In this document: piece by piece, positions 63,084 through 64,000 of the stretch
How positions within the stretch are numbered: the stretch's first letter is position 1
Layout: each line of letters starts with the position of its first letter
Assembly (NCBI RefSeq): GCF_030269925.1
Contig: NC_085128.1
Coordinates: forward strand, 14,820,501-14,884,500
Direction of reading: 5' to 3'
Source: Bombyx mori
Lineage: Eukaryota; Arthropoda; Insecta; Lepidoptera; Bombycidae
DNA length: 64,000 bases
Made by a program: the position numbers and the translations under genes
The notes under the pieces: model-generated
Seen by the model: only the letters and a program-made list of their open reading frames with translations
The model's database searches: none
What the model was told of the DNA's origin: nothing

Positions 63084-63136
63084 ACATAATATTTCATACA
63101 TCAATATACCTAATATTGGTATATGAAATATTATGT
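63084..63136. repeat. Inverted repeat, 15-bp arms
   Basis: ACATAATATTTCATA pairs with TATGAAATATTATGT. The loop itself contains complementary AATATAC and TATT pieces. Confidence 0.85.
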
Positions 63137-63817
63137 TATTTATTGTATTACAATATACTTATCGTAATGTAGGTTACCTGTGCACCTATGTAGTTATACT
63201 ACAGATGCAACAAACTCCCTTCCATCTCCCAGTTAAAATCTCAAACTCGCCCACCCACCCTTGTGAAACAAAAAGCTTTCAAGCCAATGGGATGAATGGC
63301 TTAAAAGCCCATACCAAAAAAGAAACACAATATCGCTGGGCCAAGCGCATTTATTCTCTTTTATAAAAACGTATAATGTAACAACAATTATAAAGCAACA
63401 TTACAACTACAAGTTTAACATTAAGTTAAATTAACCGTGAAACGTAAGTTACGTAACAGAATTACTTAACTTCACGAGCCGCTACTGTATTGTTTTATTA
63501 TTGTTTAATATTTTCATTTTGGTCGTGTTCTTCATTTCTCAAGGTCGTGCCCGGTATCGATTTTTTGTCTTCATCATCACCATCATCAGCCTACAGTTGC
63601 CCACAGCTATACATAGGCCTCTCCGACTCTGTACGGCTTGTGAATTGTACACATTTTTATCATTCCATGACTAGTATTTTTCCATGTGACGGTTTTTCGG
63701 CTGTGGAGAAGAGATCGCTTAAATTTGCATTAAAGTCAGCTATGAACAGCTGTTTTCGATTGGCGTATTTGATTTTGGTGTAAGACCATTACTATACTAT
63801 ACCATATATTACTATAG
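63137..63817. other. No supported gene; one LINE-tail scrap
   Basis: 63,570-63,650 (TCATCACCATCATCAGCCTA, ACATAGGCCTCTCC) is a common insect LINE-tail motif. The frame spanning 63,490-63,783 covers it and is not a gene. Confidence 0.5.
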
Positions 63818-63935
63818 TTAATGGCTTGGCTCTCCCCCTGGCATTTTTGAAGTCCATGGGCGACGGTAACCACTCACCATCACCATCAGGTGGACCGTAT
63901 GTTCGTCTGCCTACACGGGCAATAGATAAAAAAAA
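63818..63935 (+). repeat. LINE tail fragment
   Basis: Matches 38,560-38,662 (GGCTTGGCTCT, GAAGTCCATGGGCGACGG, AACCACTCACCATC with an extra CACCAT unit, GGGCAATAGATAAAAAAA). Confidence 0.75.
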
Positions 63936-64000
63936 ATCGGAAAAAATAAAATAAAAAAAACGCATAGATATATAGTATTGCAGACCCAACTAACAGCTTG

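Overview
The window looks like silkworm (Bombyx) nuclear DNA. It is AT-rich and carries about thirty copies and relics of the Bm1 SINE, two DD37D mariner copies of the type I recall as Bombyx Bmmar1/maT, jockey-clade LINEs and BEL/Pao retrotransposons. No bacterial-type operon, rRNA or functional tRNA gene was seen. Almost every long reading frame belongs to a mobile element. One short GC3-rich reading frame behind a good splice acceptor (59,580-59,748) is the best candidate for a host coding exon. A CpG-rich TATA/splice-donor segment near 12.0-12.2 kb may be a host 5' exon.

Layout. 0-3.4 kb: SINE and LINE relics. 3,391-9,588: complete BEL/Pao element (minus strand) with identical 458-bp LTRs, a 5-bp target duplication and one 1413-codon frame that lacks the reverse transcriptase. 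9.6-16.3 kb: relics, mariner copy 1, a possible host first exon, a MITE carrying Bm1 and a Helitron. 16,428-26,211: a 5'-truncated jockey LINE (plus strand) split by a second BEL/Pao element (17,532-24,460, minus strand). In that element gag-protease and RT-RNase H-integrase share one frame, interrupted by one UGA followed by CUA. 26.2-32.9 kb: a solo LTR, a 913-bp TRIM primed by tRNA-Trp, and repeats. 32,980-36,810: jockey LINE (minus strand) with complete ORF2 and truncated ORF1, inserted in a Bm1. 37-43.7 kb: SINE/LINE fragments and unique AT-rich DNA. 43.8-48.5 kb: a mariner inside a Helitron, and a DD34D mariner relic split by Bm1. 49.9-53.2 kb: a hAT MITE, a 126-codon orphan ORF with inverted repeats, and a TRIM solo LTR broken by a foldback element and a Bm1. 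53.5-64 kb: LINE and Helitron copies, more Bm1, and the candidate host exon.

How it fits together. The insertions nest in a readable order: LINE in LINE tail, BEL in LINE, BEL in Bm1, LINE in Bm1, mariner in Helitron, Bm1 in mariner, Bm1 in MITE. The defective BEL element (RT deleted, LTRs identical) must have been copied by enzymes supplied in trans. The second BEL element, intact apart from the UGA, shows what a donor would encode, although it belongs to a different LTR family. The most unusual signals are the UGA-CUA junction, a strand-specific excess of GCGG through the second BEL element, and a TRIM primer site that extends to a complete 3' half of tRNA-Trp with G at the position equivalent to A58.
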